Assembly: GCA_965153355.1 (NCBI GenBank) | Contig: OZ231126.1 | Coordinates: 86,986,001 to 87,050,000 of the forward strand | DNA length: 64,000 nucleotides | From: Flaccisagitta enflata | Lineage: Eukaryota; Chaetognatha; Sagittoidea; Aphragmophora | Direction of reading: 5' to 3' | In this document: positions 25,452-36,806 of the stretch, one piece after another | Layout of the letters: each line of letters begins with the position of its first letter | Position numbering within the stretch: the first letter of the stretch is position 1 | The notes under the pieces: model-generated | What the model was told of the DNA's origin: nothing | The model's database searches: none | Seen by the model: the letters and a program-made list of their open reading frames with translations, nothing else | Position numbers and translations under genes: made by a program

Positions 25452-26270
25452 TTACCAGCAATGGCGGCTGTCGCCGTGAGGAAAAAAGTCGTAAGCATTG
25501 ATCACTTTTCACCAAACTGTTGTCTCTAGTCACTGCAAATCTTTTTTTCTATTAGATCAAATCAAGAGCGATTGTATGTATTGATTGCTCTGAAAATCAG
25601 AGAAAAATGGGACTGAGCCAAATGAGCTTGATGAGCTAAAATGCTCAAAATCACTCAACTAGACTACCAGCTATGCTCACTGATATGCTTTCTTGTATCT
25701 ACATGCTCCCATCAAAACATTTATTTATCCCATTAAAAATCAGAGAAAAAAAAGCTAAATGAGCTAAGTGAGCTAAAATGCTTAAAAATGCCCTCATAGA
25801 TGAGCAGCTATGCTCACTGATATGCTTTTTTGTATCTGCTTTGTTAAACATGTTTCAAAATATTTTATTATTTATTACATTTAAGATAAAAAAGAAAATG
25901 AGCTAAATGAGCTAAATGAGCTAGAATCCTCTAAAACACCCTTACAGATGAGCAGGTTTGCTCATAAACATGTTTTCTTGTATTTGCATGCTCAAACAAC
26001 TATAAATACGCTCCTTTATTGATCCTACACAAATCATGAAAAATCAAAAAAAATTCAATTTGCATTTTTCGTAAATAAATCTTTAGAAATTCATAACGCG
26101 AAAAATATTTGTCCCAGAGACTTCTGATTGGCGCCAAATGAAAGAGGATTATCAAATTTACTAACCCTATAAATTTCATTGGATTCCCAACTTCCGCAAA
26201 AGAAAATGAAAATCCTGTTTCTCTCGAATATGTCAAAAAGTCGAAGACTGACTTCGACTTTTTTCCCGAT
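25452..26270 (+). mobile_element. F3 repeat copy A, downstream of the Ras-like gene
   Basis: F3 (name used here) begins TACCAGCAATGGCGGCTGTCGCCGTGAGG, a small GGCG..CGCC hairpin. It contains three blocks of AAATGAGCTAAATGAGCTA / TTGCTCA..ACATG, and ends in the stem-loop GTCGAAG-ACTGA-CTTCGAC with T-run. It starts about 110 bp after the Ras stop codon. No coding capacity. Confidence 0.88.
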
Positions 26271-26592
26271 AATATAAATTACAACTTGTGCGGGAGCAAC
26301 TTTCCTTCAGTCTGCCGTCCATTGATATGCATACGTCCTGTAAGATATGAAAAATAATTCTCATAGCGCTTGTATCATGAATGTTATGTGCAAAAATCAT
26401 CCTCGCCATATCGTCATTGACTCATCGCTTTCTGTACATACTGAGCATACTAGCATTTGAGTTCAACAATTTCATTCACTTAAACGAATTCTATCTTCCT
26501 TTGCTGACTAGAGACGCCTTTGCTCCTCCGTCATTCAATTCAACAACCATGAATAGATGACCACATTTCCCATATTCCCAATGCCCATATTC
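26271..26592. other. Unassigned, no feature seen
   Basis: Low-complexity-free but no frame or repeat recognised. Confidence 0.3.
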
Positions 26593-27470
<878 letters not shown>

Positions 27471-27588
27471 GCGACCGCTCTATCATGTGTCGTGGCCGCC
27501 TTTCCTCTTCATAAGTTTTGCGTAACATAAAGAGTGAATATCTTTCAATCGAAATTGCAGATCTGCATTTTCCCAATCTTTCTCTCTA

Positions 27589-27619
<31 letters not shown>

Positions 27620-27719
27620 TTTTTTCCCTTGGATGAAAAGATGTGGTTTTCATCTTATTGAAATGAGTGGAATATTAGATCAGGGATGTTCTTTTCTCAA
27701 CAGCGGAGGCGGGAGTTGA

Positions 27720-27792
27720 GCGACCGAGCGACCGAGCGACCGATCAACCGACCGACCGACCGACCGACCGACCGACCGACCGACCGACCGGC
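27720..27792 (+). repeat. (CCGA)n array
   Basis: About 17 ACCG units, the same unit as the F1 repeat box, but no F1 hairpin is seen beside it. Confidence 0.95.
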
Positions 27793-28020
27793 AGGCAGTC
27801 AAGGGGTTTCCCTTTTTGCCGCCTGCCCCCGCCCGCGATATGCCATCATCATCTCGCTTCATAGTGACAGGAGGTGATGGATTGAGGGCGAATGTCATAG
27901 ATGGAGTGAAGGGGATGCGAAGGCACGCCACGTGTGCACATGCGTGTTATGACACTTATGATCGTGTTTGATGATTTGTTAGAGCTGAAATGGTTACTGC
28001 AGTACCGGTAGAATTCCAGA

Positions 28021-28573
28021 TACAGTACCTTCCGAGCAAACCCGGCTAAAACTGGAGGATTAATTTTTGTTATTTTAATTTCATTTCCTAAACTTCATTT
28101 TTTGTATTTAACTTAATTGAAAGATATTTAATTCCTTGAACAAATTTGGCTGTCAAAAAAAATAACTCATGAAATCAAAGTGCATGAAGACACCAATATT
28201 GAGTGTTCTAACCCGGACCGTTGGATTCAGCGGAAAATCTTACCTATCTTAGAGTACAAGAACAGCTCAGTGAGACAATTATTTCAGATTTTATGGCCAT
28301 TTAAAGATTTTAAGGACAATTGTCCTAAATCATTTTGAGACAATTGTCCTTAAAAGCTTTAAATGGCCGTAAAATCTGAAATAATCATCTGACTGAGCTG
28401 TTCTTGTAGTTTAGGATAGGTAAAATTTTCTGCCTTTTTGACAGCCAAATATGTTCAAGGAATTAAGTATCTTTTAATTAAGTTAGATTCAAAAAATGAA
28501 GTGTGGGAAATGAAATTAAAGTATCAAAAATTAATCCTCCAGTTTTAGCCGGGTTTGCTCGGAAGGTACTGTA
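28021..28573. mobile_element. Tc1-like foldback MITE, 553 bp including target TA
   Basis: Almost the whole element is one hairpin. The outer 44 bp are perfect inverted repeats starting TACAGTACCTTCCGAGC, and pairing continues inward to a central GGACAATTGTCC-type region near 28315-28350. The left arm has an unpaired stretch (about 28165-28235). The outermost TA on each side fits Tc1/mariner TA duplication with a CAGTACC terminus. No coding sequence. Confidence 0.88.
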
Positions 28574-28599
28574 CATGATTATCAAACTGGAACTGATGA

Positions 28600-29423
28600 T
28601 GATGTCGAAGCTGATGATGATGGCGATGATGACAACTGTAATGATGTTATCAAAAGTCGTCATTCAATATACACAAGTCACATCTCCGGAGATTATTCAG
28701 TTAAGAGCAAATAATTCCCCTATGCACGGTCATGATCGCGAGCGCAATTTCCAGTAATTACAGCCAATTTATTCCGTATTAACTGCGATGATAATGATTT
28801 GAATGTTATCGAAAGTTGCCGGTAACTTTGCACAAGACTCGCGCAATAGCCACTGGAGAGTGTCCAGTAAAGAGCAAATAATTTCCCGATGCACGCTCAT
28901 GTTCGCAATGAAAGGTTTCAGTAATTACAGCCAATTCATTCCGTATTAACAGTCAGTGGACAAAACGGTATTTGTAGATATGTCAGCAGTTTGGCATATC
29001 TCAAACTCTTGAAATCACTCATTCTGGGATATTTCAACCCGTTGAGATCTCTCATTCTAGCGCATTTCAACATGTTGAGACCTCTCATGTCCAACATTTA
29101 TCTCAGTAGAATGGGAGATCTCAACGCGTTGAAATGTGCCAGAATAAGAGATCTCAACGGGTTGAAATATCTCAGAATGAATGATCTCAAGGGGTTAAGA
29201 TATGCTAAACTGCTGATATATCTACAAATACCGAAATGTCCATAGACTGTTAACTGCGATTATAATGATTTCAATGTCATCGAAAGTTGCCGGTAACTTT
29301 ACACAAGATTCGCGTGATCGCGTGATCGCGCGATCGCGCGATCACCACTGCACTGGAGAGTGTCCAGTAAAGAGCAAATAATTCCCCAATGCTCGCTCAT
29401 GTTCGCAATGAAAGGTTCCAGTA
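28600..29423 (+). repeat. 167-bp tandem repeat, about three copies, split by a MITE
   Basis: Units carry GAGTGTCCAGTAAAGAGCAA, ATGCACGCTCATG, TTCCAGTAATTACAGCC and AAGTTGCCGGTAACTTT (a small palindrome). Copy 1 (from about 28600) is diverged, copy 2 runs to 28949, and copy 3 resumes at 29250 after the MITE. Copy 3 also has a GATCGCGC expansion at 29310-29340. A further diverged relative is at about 30320-30415. Confidence 0.8.
28950..29249. mobile_element. 300-bp foldback MITE in a tandem repeat, TTAA/TA target
   Basis: Inverted ends CAGTCAGTGGACA and CAGTCTATGGACA, with pairing along most of the length and an axis near 29100. TTAA stands at 28946-28949 and again at 29250-29253. The unfilled site, a single TTAA in the same context, survives in the preceding tandem copy at 28779-28782. 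TTAA suggests piggyBac, but TA with an ACAGTC end would suit Tc1/mariner equally. The interior is made of ~33-bp GAGATCTCAACG..TTGAAAT units. Confidence 0.9.
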
Positions 29424-29734
29424 AGTCTAATCAAAGCAAACTTAACGGCATTCATATACATGTTAAAATGAGATTGTAAGTCATCAGTCAATTTACACAA
29501 GACGGCTCAGGAGACGGCTCCTCTCTCATGTCCTGATCAGAGATTAGGTATCGAGATCCGGCAATCCGTGTAACGGATAGGATATATGGGATAACGGATA
29601 ATGGATAAATCACCATGAAAACCGATCGTTCCTCTTCCTCCTCTTCCTCCTTTTCTTCCTCCTCTTTCTTCTCCATCTCTTCTATTCTTCCAAGATCCTT
29701 TGTTTCTTTAAGTCGATCTTATACCGCTTTTGGT

Positions 29735-29896
<162 letters not shown>

Positions 29897-29989
29897 TCTC
29901 TCGCTTTTAACAGTGTTTAGGCCAAAGTAGGATAGGTGGAACAATATCCTTCTCTCTACCTAACTGAAATGAATAGAAGAGGGCCTTGT

Positions 29990-30135
29990 ATAGTAAGTAT
30001 ATTAACTATAGAAAGTAAAGTAAGAATAGTAAGAATAGTAAGTATAGTAAGTATAGTAAGTAAAGTAAGCATAGTAAGTATAGAAAGTATGGTATGGTAA
30101 GTATAGTAAATATAGTTAGTACAGTAAGTATAGTG
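29990..30135 (+). repeat. (AGTATAGTA)n minisatellite
   Basis: Imperfect 9-10-bp AAGTATAGT units. Confidence 0.9.
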
Positions 30136-31183
30136 GTAATTTTGTCCATCTTTCATAACGAGGATTTCCATGAGTCAAATGCAATGAACCTTTTACAAAA
30201 TCTGTTCTTTTTACTTAGATAATGTGTAACCTTATATAAATAACGTCCAGTTATTTAGGGATAACGACCTTAGCATAAAATGGCGGATTTTTACCATATA
30301 ACGACCTCATAACGGCCGACCACTGACGCTCAGTAACGCTAATCTCTGGTCCTGATGCACGCTCATGGTCGGCATCGCAGGTTCCAATAATTACTTCCAA
30401 GTCAAACCAACATATTCCGGCACACAACGGATCAAATAGTAAAGGCGTGTTTCTTGTAACGACAACAAACGCGACCATTCCTGTTAATCGCGCTTTCAGC
30501 GTGAATACATTTATGAATTTCAACCTTCTCTCTAGCAGGCCGCGTATCAGAGTGAAGATTTTTGGAACAGTAAGCCCAAATAATATGTGTCCCAATTGAT
30601 TTTGTGTCCCAACAAAATATAATTAGTAAAATTGCCCTAATATTTATGTTTAATTGAAACATGAGGTGTTTATGTAGGAAAATGAACAACTAATTTAGAT
30701 AAATTAACTCAAACATATTTTTTTATATAGATAGATAGAAATGTATGTATAAAATGTATCAAAACTTTTTTTAAATCTGAGAAATTCTTGTTTTGCTCCT
30801 TCTTTTTCTCCTATTCATTTGTGACCAACAGGGACAGCAGATGCTGCCCCTGACGCCCCGCCTAATACGCCTCCACTCACGAGGGAGTCAGTGAAGTGAG
30901 TGAGCAAGCCTTTGAAGAGTGAGCGAATGAAGCATGTGTAACAGAGCGGAGCACTGAGGAGTGAGTGAGCGAAGTGAGCCCTGCGGGCGAATAAACATAG
31001 TGAGAGTCAGTTAAAAACGCGGTAATCATCGACTAGAAACGCGCCCAAGTCTTGTTCTCTTTAAAGACTTGTTGTGTTCAGTAAAGTCGTTCATCGCTTT
31101 CATTCGCTCAGAATGCAGTAGTAAGATTTTTCGTATTTCCCTTTTCTTTTATTCGTATTTTTCTGCTCACTCTAAGTCAAAGC
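30136..31183. other. Unassigned, with GAGTGAGCGAAGTGAG repeats
   Basis: A 114-residue minus frame (30251-30595) has no recognised domain and overlaps a relative of the 167-bp repeat. 30880-30990 has GAGTGAGCGAAGTGAGC-type short repeats. Remainder AT-rich. Confidence 0.35.
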
Positions 31184-31505
31184 AACAAGCCCGACCGGGC
31201 AAAGATGCGGCCGGACTGTGTCTCTGCGTGTATTGATCATTTGACATATACGGAGAGACAGATGGACGAACAGACGGGTGAAACGACTGAGTAATAGAGG
31301 TGGCTCTCAAAACATGTTGGTTGATCATTTGTTTCAGTGTAGGATCTCACCGTGGCCAAAAACAGCCGAGAAACGCGGTTTTTGCACAGGGGTAACGGAC
31401 CAACGGACGGACCGACGGACGGACGGACGGACGGACGGACGGACGGACGGACGGACGGACGGACGGACAAACCCTCTTATAGAGATGCGAGGACGCATCT
31501 AAAAA
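31184..31505 (-). mobile_element. F1 element, GATGCG subtype
   Basis: Starts AACAAGCCCGACCGGGCAAAG then ATGCGGCCGG, and ends with a (GACG)n box (31395-31467), CCTCTTATAG and hairpin AGATGCGAGGACGCATCT plus A-run. Both the distal hairpin and the proximal arm copy carry the GATGCG version. Confidence 0.82.
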
Positions 31506-32034
31506 GAAATCGCGGGGTTCCAGTGTCCTCGCGGGTGAAGGGGTGCAGACGCGCAAATGCGCGTTTTTAACACATTTCGACCCTAGCACTACGCACCCAC
31601 TTTTGCAAACGAGCGAAAGGGGAGAGAAGGCAGCTCAAAAGAAGTCTCTGTTGTTTCTTTGTTCCTCTCTCCCTTAACTAGGAAGTTCAAATGATGCAGG
31701 TTCAATTTGTAGAGAATCAGGACTCTCAGATTCAAAGAGGGAGAGAAATATACGAAGTAAAGGAGAAATACAATTATTTGGTTTGTCTTTCAAAGACGCG
31801 ATTTAATTCTGAAATTTGATTCATTGGACACAGAAGTTGGACTGAGCAAAGTTACATAAAATAACAAGGCTTTTATACGGGAAATAATTATTTACTTTCT
31901 TTTAAACAATAACTATTTCTGAACGATCCCTCTTTTCGGCAGGAAAGAGAGCTGGTGAGAAAAATAAGATTTCTCATGAAAAGGAAAACAAACGGCAAAT
32001 TGTTTTACGTAAAATTCAACGCTTGTTTTGAGAA
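31506..32034. other. BEL-like leader remnant
   Basis: 31604-31715 matches the purine box and CAAATGATGCAGGTTCAATT of the 424-bp duplication. The rest (31740-32034) is AT-rich without features. Confidence 0.5.
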
Positions 32035-32146
32035 CTGGATCGCTTTTATCAAAGAAAAGGGAATTAAAAAGTAACTTTCACTTTTATAAATCATACCGGA
32101 ATCAAGACAGATCCGGCAGCGGCCCTAATATGAGCATTTTTAACAC
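32035..32146 (-). repeat. LTR-like fragment, left copy
   Basis: 112-bp segment identical at all but about one base to 36807-36918. Read on the minus strand it begins GTGTTAAAAATGC and contains TTTATAAAAG, which could be a promoter TATA box. It is probably a BEL/Pao LTR piece in the orientation opposite to the integrase frame. The bases next to it (32142-32160) match 35393-35413 inverted. Confidence 0.6.
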
Positions 32147-33387
32147 TCGGCTCCAAAAACTACATAAGTAGTTTTTCAAAAAAGAAAAGACATCAAAAGA
32201 AAATGTAACTAAGATAGACATCGAAAAGAAAAAAAAATGTGATTAAAACTATCACTATATTCATTACTTCCACAAGATTTTCATAATGTCACTTTATAGA
32301 TTCTCTTGGGTTGTCTTGAAGAACTTGATGGAGCAAACATGCCAGTTGCCCCTAATGGCGCTTAAATTGCCTAAATAACGCCCAAATGACGATGAATGAC
32401 ACCCAAATGATACTCAAATAGAGCAAACGTAACAATTGCCCCCAAACGGTTGGGAAAACGTAGCAATTGCCCCCAAACAATGGGGAAAATTTGGCAAGCA
32501 CTGCCAATTGAAAGATGACATTAATTTTTCTTCTTAAGGATAATGAATAGTTCCGTGGTGATGTCTTCAGTATCATGATCTTGATGGCACTTTCATTTTG
32601 ATAAAATTTCAATCCCAACTAGTTGTTAAGGGATTGACACACAATTGTCTTGTAAGGCTTAGAATTTTTACTTTTGGATGTTTTTGAATTTCCTTTTGGT
32701 TTTTCATTTTTGTTTATGGCTGATGGACGATGAGCTTGGCTGATGCCCTTTTACTCTGATAGGAAAATGAGATAATACTCCTGCCACCCAAAAGGGCAGC
32801 TAGGGCGAATCACATCAGTCATGATTCACAAAAAACTATTTTCTTCTTTTTTTTTTTTTTCTTTCACAACTCTTTTAGTGAAATTTTTCTTTTAATTTGC
32901 TTTTACAATTCATCATGGCGAATTTTTTCTTTCAATTTGCTTTCACAATTCTTTATGTGAAATTTTTCTTTCAATTTGCTTTCACAATTCTTTATGTGAA
33001 ATTTTTCATTCAATTTGCTTTCACAATTCTTTATGTGAAATTATTTTACCGCGCCAAAGGCGACAGTCTCTGTTTGTCAGAGCCCAAGGTGGCGGTAGTT
33101 CAACCGAGACAAAGTCAGCGGTATGTACATCCATGACAGAATTGAAGTTGTATATTATTCATGAATCTTAACATAAATCTCAACAACTTCAAAGATAAGA
33201 ACGTTTCATTTTTTGTAGGTTTTTTCAAATTTTCAACTGCGCTTTTGGTGGCAGTACACAGATTGCGCTATAGGCAGCAGTATTTGACCGCGCTACTAGC
33301 AGCAATAGTCAGTTTCAGAATTTGAGTTTTCTTTTGTTTTTTCTCCTTTTCAAGAAATTTGGAGGACAGGATCACCAAATTTTTTGC
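32147..33387. other. BEL-like locus, non-coding middle
   Basis: CAATTGCCCCCAAACGG repeats (32410-32485) and three 37-bp units of TTTCAATTTGCTTTCACAAT (32900-33030). No gag or reverse transcriptase frame. An 88-residue minus frame (32352-32618) is unrecognised. Confidence 0.5.
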
Positions 33388-33515
33388 CGTTATTAACATT
33401 TTAGGCGCCAAGTGCTGCCATTTTAGGCGCCAAGTGCAGCCATTTAAGGCGCCAAGTGCAGCCATTTAAGGCGCTCAAGTGCAGCCATTTAAGGCACTCA
33501 AGTGCAGCCATTCCA
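33388..33515 (+). repeat. GGCGCCAAGTGCAGCC minisatellite, mirrored at 36620-36740
   Basis: Five imperfect ~24-bp units containing GGCGCCAAGTGCAGCCATTT. The reverse complement (GCTGCACTTGGCGCC) recurs at 36620-36740, so the two ends of the BEL-like locus are inverted relative to each other. Confidence 0.75.
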
Positions 33516-34333
33516 TGCAAGGTCAGAATCATGAAATGGAAGGTTCTTTTTGCTGATTAGTGATTTCAATTTTTCTCTTTTTTCTTTGAACAGGGAGTCT
33601 GTAATTACAATAGTAAACTATTGTAAGAACTAACTTCAGAACCTGCTTTTATTTTGTTTCCATAGTTTGAAGGATTGATGATTCTTTATTGCTTTAGAAG
33701 GACGCCATTTCGCAAACGAGCGAAAGGGGAGAGAAGGCAGCTCAAAAGAAGTCTCTGTTGTTTCTTTGTTCCTCTCTCCCTTAACTAGGAAGTTCAAATG
33801 ATGCAGGTTCAATTTGTAGATTCCCGGTTTCAATTTCTAATCGGAACTAACTGGGAGAGAATCGACATGCAAAAGGATCAACAAACAACATGCAAAAGGA
33901 TCAACAAACCATTTAAGGCACTCAAGTGCAGCCATTCCATGCAAAGGCAGAATTATGAAATGGAAGGTTCTTTTTGCTGATTAGTGATTTCAATTTTTCT
34001 CTTTTTTCTTTGAACAGGGAGTCTGTAATTACAATAGTAAACTATTGTAAGAACTAACTTCAGAACCTGCTTTTATTTTGTTTCCATAGTTTGAAGGATT
34101 GATGATTCTTTATTGCTTTAGAAGGACGCCATTTCGCAAACGAGCGAAAGGGGAGAGAAGGCAGCTCAAAAGAAGTCTCTGTTGTTTCTTTGTTCCTCTC
34201 TCCCTTAACTAGGAAGTTCAAATGATGCAGGTTCAATTTGTAGATTCCCGGTTTCAATTCCTAATTGGAACTAACTGGGAGAGAATCGACATGCAAAAGG
34301 ATCAACAATCGACATGCAAAAGGATCAACAAAC
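33485..34333 (+). repeat. 424-bp tandem duplication upstream of the integrase
   Basis: 33485-33908 repeats at 33909-34333 with very few differences. Each copy has a polypyrimidine-rich stretch, a purine-rich GGGGAGAGAAGG box and ends in the ATGCAAAAGGATCAACAA minisatellite that runs into the integrase frame. A third, partial copy of the purine box region lies at about 31604-31715. Such untranslated internal repeats suit the leader of an LTR element. Confidence 0.85.
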
Positions 34334-35276
34334 GACATGCAAAAGGATCAACAAACCAATGTGCCACCAAAAAATGGCAGATTTACCTGATTTTCGGAAA
34401 AGTGCCCTTCCTCCTTTTTCGCATACCGGCATTGATTATGCCGGACCTCTTCTGACAAAAACAAGAAAAGAATCCACTGCTCCAGCAGAAAAGCGATGGA
34501 TTGCTCTTTTCACATGTGCTTCCACACGAGGAGTGCATTTGGAGATTGTAAATGACCAGTCTACGGATGAATTTCTTATGGCATTTACACGCTTTTCCAG
34601 CCGATGTGGAAAACCTCTGTACATCTACTCAGACAACGCATCAACATTCAAAAAAGCGGCAAAGGAATTGCCTGACATTATTTGGCAATTTAATCCTCCC
34701 GCCGCCCCATGGTGGGGTGGGTTTTGGGAGCGATTGGTCAAATCTATCAAGACTCCAATGAAAAAAGTCTTGGGACAATCTCTCATCACCGACAAAGAAC
34801 TTGGAACACTCATCACACAAATTGAGGAACAGATCAACTCACGTCCACTTACACTTTTGGTGGATGACCCGGATCAAGTTCCCCTAACTCCTGCCGAAAT
34901 GCTCATTGGAAGACCTCTCCAACAACCTCAAGAACCATGGCCGGACATTCCTCCTTCTGGAACAGCCTTTTCAGCTAGGATGAAATATCTCAAGAATCTG
35001 CAGGAAAGTTGGTCCAAAAGATGGGTCAATGAATACTTGCCTGCTCTTCAGCCACGCCCAAAGTGGCATCAAGACGCAAAGAACATCACTCCTGGATCAC
35101 TTGTTCTCCTCAAGAAAGAAAATTTGAAGCGTCATCTTTGGCCTTTGGCCAGAGTGAAAGAAACCCACGTAGGTCGGGATGGATTCGTCCGCTCTGTCAC
35201 TCTTCAGGACAACAAAGGAAAATCCATCAAGAGACCAATACAGAATTTAGTACTCCTTGAGGGTACCGAAGATTAA
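34314..35276 (+). CDS. BEL/Pao retrotransposon integrase + DUF5641 fragment
   Basis: 320-residue frame, the C-terminal end of a Pao/BEL pol polyprotein. Integrase catalytic residues are visible: D41 in HTGIDYAGP, D107 in YSDNAST and E139 in GGFWERLVK. The DUF5641 region follows at about 222-316, recognisable by KRW.NEYL, LQPRPKW, the G.LVLL turn, WPLARV, GRDGFVRSV and KRPIQNLVLL. The first ~13 residues come from a 20-bp repeat (ATGCAAAAGGATCAACAA type), so the true upstream pol is lost. Only the last part of an integrase zinc-binding region (CHQKMADLP) remains, and no gag, protease, reverse transcriptase or RNase H is found upstream. The frame itself is unbroken, so the copy is young or the domain is retained, but alone it is not an autonomous element. 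Confidence 0.92.
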   Translation: MQKDQQTTCKRINKPMCHQKMADLPDFRKSALPPFSHTGIDYAGPLLTKTRKESTAPAEKRWIALFTCASTRGVHLEIVNDQSTDEFLMAFTRFSSRCGKPLYIYSDNASTFKKAAKELPDIIWQFNPPAAPWWGGFWERLVKSIKTPMKKVLGQSLITDKELGTLITQIEEQINSRPLTLLVDDPDQVPLTPAEMLIGRPLQQPQEPWPDIPPSGTAFSARMKYLKNLQESWSKRWVNEYLPALQPRPKWHQDAKNITPGSLVLLKKENLKRHLWPLARVKETHVGRDGFVRSVTLQDNKGKSIKRPIQNLVLLEGTED

Positions 35277-35392
35277 CACTGATATTTTCCTTTTTACAGG
35301 TTTCTTTTTGCGTGCTTTTTGTAATTTTCTTTGAACAGTTTTAATTTTGAATTTTTTAGATGTTTCTTTTGATTTGAAAAACCATAGTGGTT

Positions 35393-35435
35393 TTTGGAGC
35401 CGAGTATTAAAAACGGCATTTCTGGGCCGCTGCCC
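35393..35435 (+). repeat. Plus-oriented LTR start, interrupted by F1
   Basis: Inverted counterpart of 32116-32160: GGAGCCGAGT followed by (A/G)TTAAAAA and GGGCCGCTGCC. It lies 120 bp after the integrase stop, where a 3' LTR should begin, and is cut after GCTGCCC by an F1 element (35436-35566). Confidence 0.55.
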
Positions 35436-35566
35436 TTTTTAGGTGCGACAAAGCACCTCTATAACTGGCTGTGTCCGTTGGTCGGTCGGTTGGTCTGTTG
35501 GTCTGTCGGTAACGCATTCATTCGACGATCCACACGTCGCACCTTATTGGCCTACTTGGCCTTGTT
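35436..35566 (+). mobile_element. F1 element, GGTGCG subtype
   Basis: 131 bp: TTTTTAGGTGCGACAAAGCACCT, CTATAACTGGC, GTCGGT box, TAACGCATTCATTCGACGATCC, then GTCGCACC, TTATTGGCC and TTGGCCTTGTT. The far GTCGCACC is the exact complement of GGTGCGAC at the start. Inserted in the plus-oriented LTR fragment. Confidence 0.85.
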
Positions 35567-35693
35567 TACTTTCCCACAAATTTGATTCTTATTTTCACTT
35601 TTGCGTTTCATGTTTTGTATTTCAACTTAAAAGTCAAAACTCGACGTCAGTATCGTCGTCATTATGGTTGTGTCTGTTCCGATATTTTATGAA

Positions 35694-35856
35694 AACAAGG
35701 CCGGATACACGGCAATCCAGTCGCGGACGGTTGGGCAGGAGCAGTAATGCAAAAACCGCTCGGAATTCAAAAATGTGACGGACCGACCGACGGACGGACC
35801 TACCGACATACCGACCGACACGGCAAGGTGTAGAGTCGCGTGTCCGCGACTAAAAA
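35694..35856 (-). mobile_element. F1 element, GTCGCGGAC subtype, compact
   Basis: 163 bp: AACAAGGCCGGATACACGGC, AGTCGCGGACGG, GGGCAGGAGCAGTAATGC, CGACC box, GGTGTAG and the hairpin AGTCGCGTGTCCGCGACT before AAAAA. Very similar to 20354-20510 in mirror image. Confidence 0.9.
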
Positions 35857-36022
35857 GCGCATGTTTACCGATTTAGTTCCGTTTTTCCACGATCGCCGTT
35901 GTCGACATCGTCGTCATCGTCGTCATCGTCGTTGTCAGCGTTGTTGTCGGTGTCGTTGTCATCGTCGTCATCGTTGTCATCATCCTGAGGAAACTGCTCC
36001 CCTTTTATCGCGGCTCTCCTCT

Positions 36023-36201
36023 TTTTAGTTGCGGACACGCAACTCTATAAGAGGCTTTGTCCGTCCGTCGGTCGGTCCGTCGGTCGGTCCGTCGGTCGGT
36101 CCGTCGGTCCGTCCGTAACCATCGAGTCGAAAAGTGGGAAAACGCGCATTTCCGCCCCTGCCCACCCGTCCGCAACTGATGGCCGTGTATCCGGCCTTGT
36201 T
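36023..36201 (+). mobile_element. F1 element, GTTGCGGAC subtype
   Basis: 179 bp: TTTTTAGTTGCGGACACGCAACT, CTATAAGAGGCTTTGTCC, CGGTC box, TAACCATCGAGTCGAAAAG, AACGCGCATTTCCGCCCCTG, GTCCGCAAC, and GGCCGTGTATCCGGCCTTGTT. Nearly identical to 39321-39485. Confidence 0.92.
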
Positions 36202-36806
36202 CTCAGAGGAGAGACGAATATAAAAGGCTGGAGTTTCTCTCTCTCTTTTTTAGTCACGTCACAGTTACGATTAAAAGTCACAAATTAACGTTACAGATCG
36301 AGATTCTCAGATTAAGATTCTCAGATTACGATTATTCTTTCAACTATTGTTGAACTTATTCACGTTCTTATTCTTGTTCATATTTTGTACAAGTATAATC
36401 CTTCATTGAAAAATACGATTGTAAATAGAAGCAAACTGAATATTTGAGTTCTATTTCTACACAGTATTCTTTCTCCTTTGAAACAGTCTTTAATCTAGAT
36501 AGACGATCTAGACATTTTAAATCTGCTTATTTATGACTTTCTGTAGTCAGAGACATTTGAGAGAAAGTTGAGTGTTGAGGAAACATCATCTTCATCTACA
36601 CCTTTGAGTGCTGCACTTGTTGCGCTTGAAATAGCTGCACTTGGCGCCTCTAAGGTCTACGGCTGCACTTTTGCGCTTTAAATAGCTGCACTTGGGCGCC
36701 TCTAAGGTCTACAGCTGCACTTGAGCAATAGCTGCAGCTTTAGCGCCTATTTGGCTGCTTTAGCGCCTATTTGTACTCAACTACCTCCAATTATTTCATG
36801 GCGTCC
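36202..36806. other. BEL-like locus, right part
   Basis: AGATTCTCAGATTA repeats (36299-36330), AT-rich filler, and GCTGCACTTGGCGCC repeats (36620-36740) mirroring 33388-33515. Confidence 0.5.
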
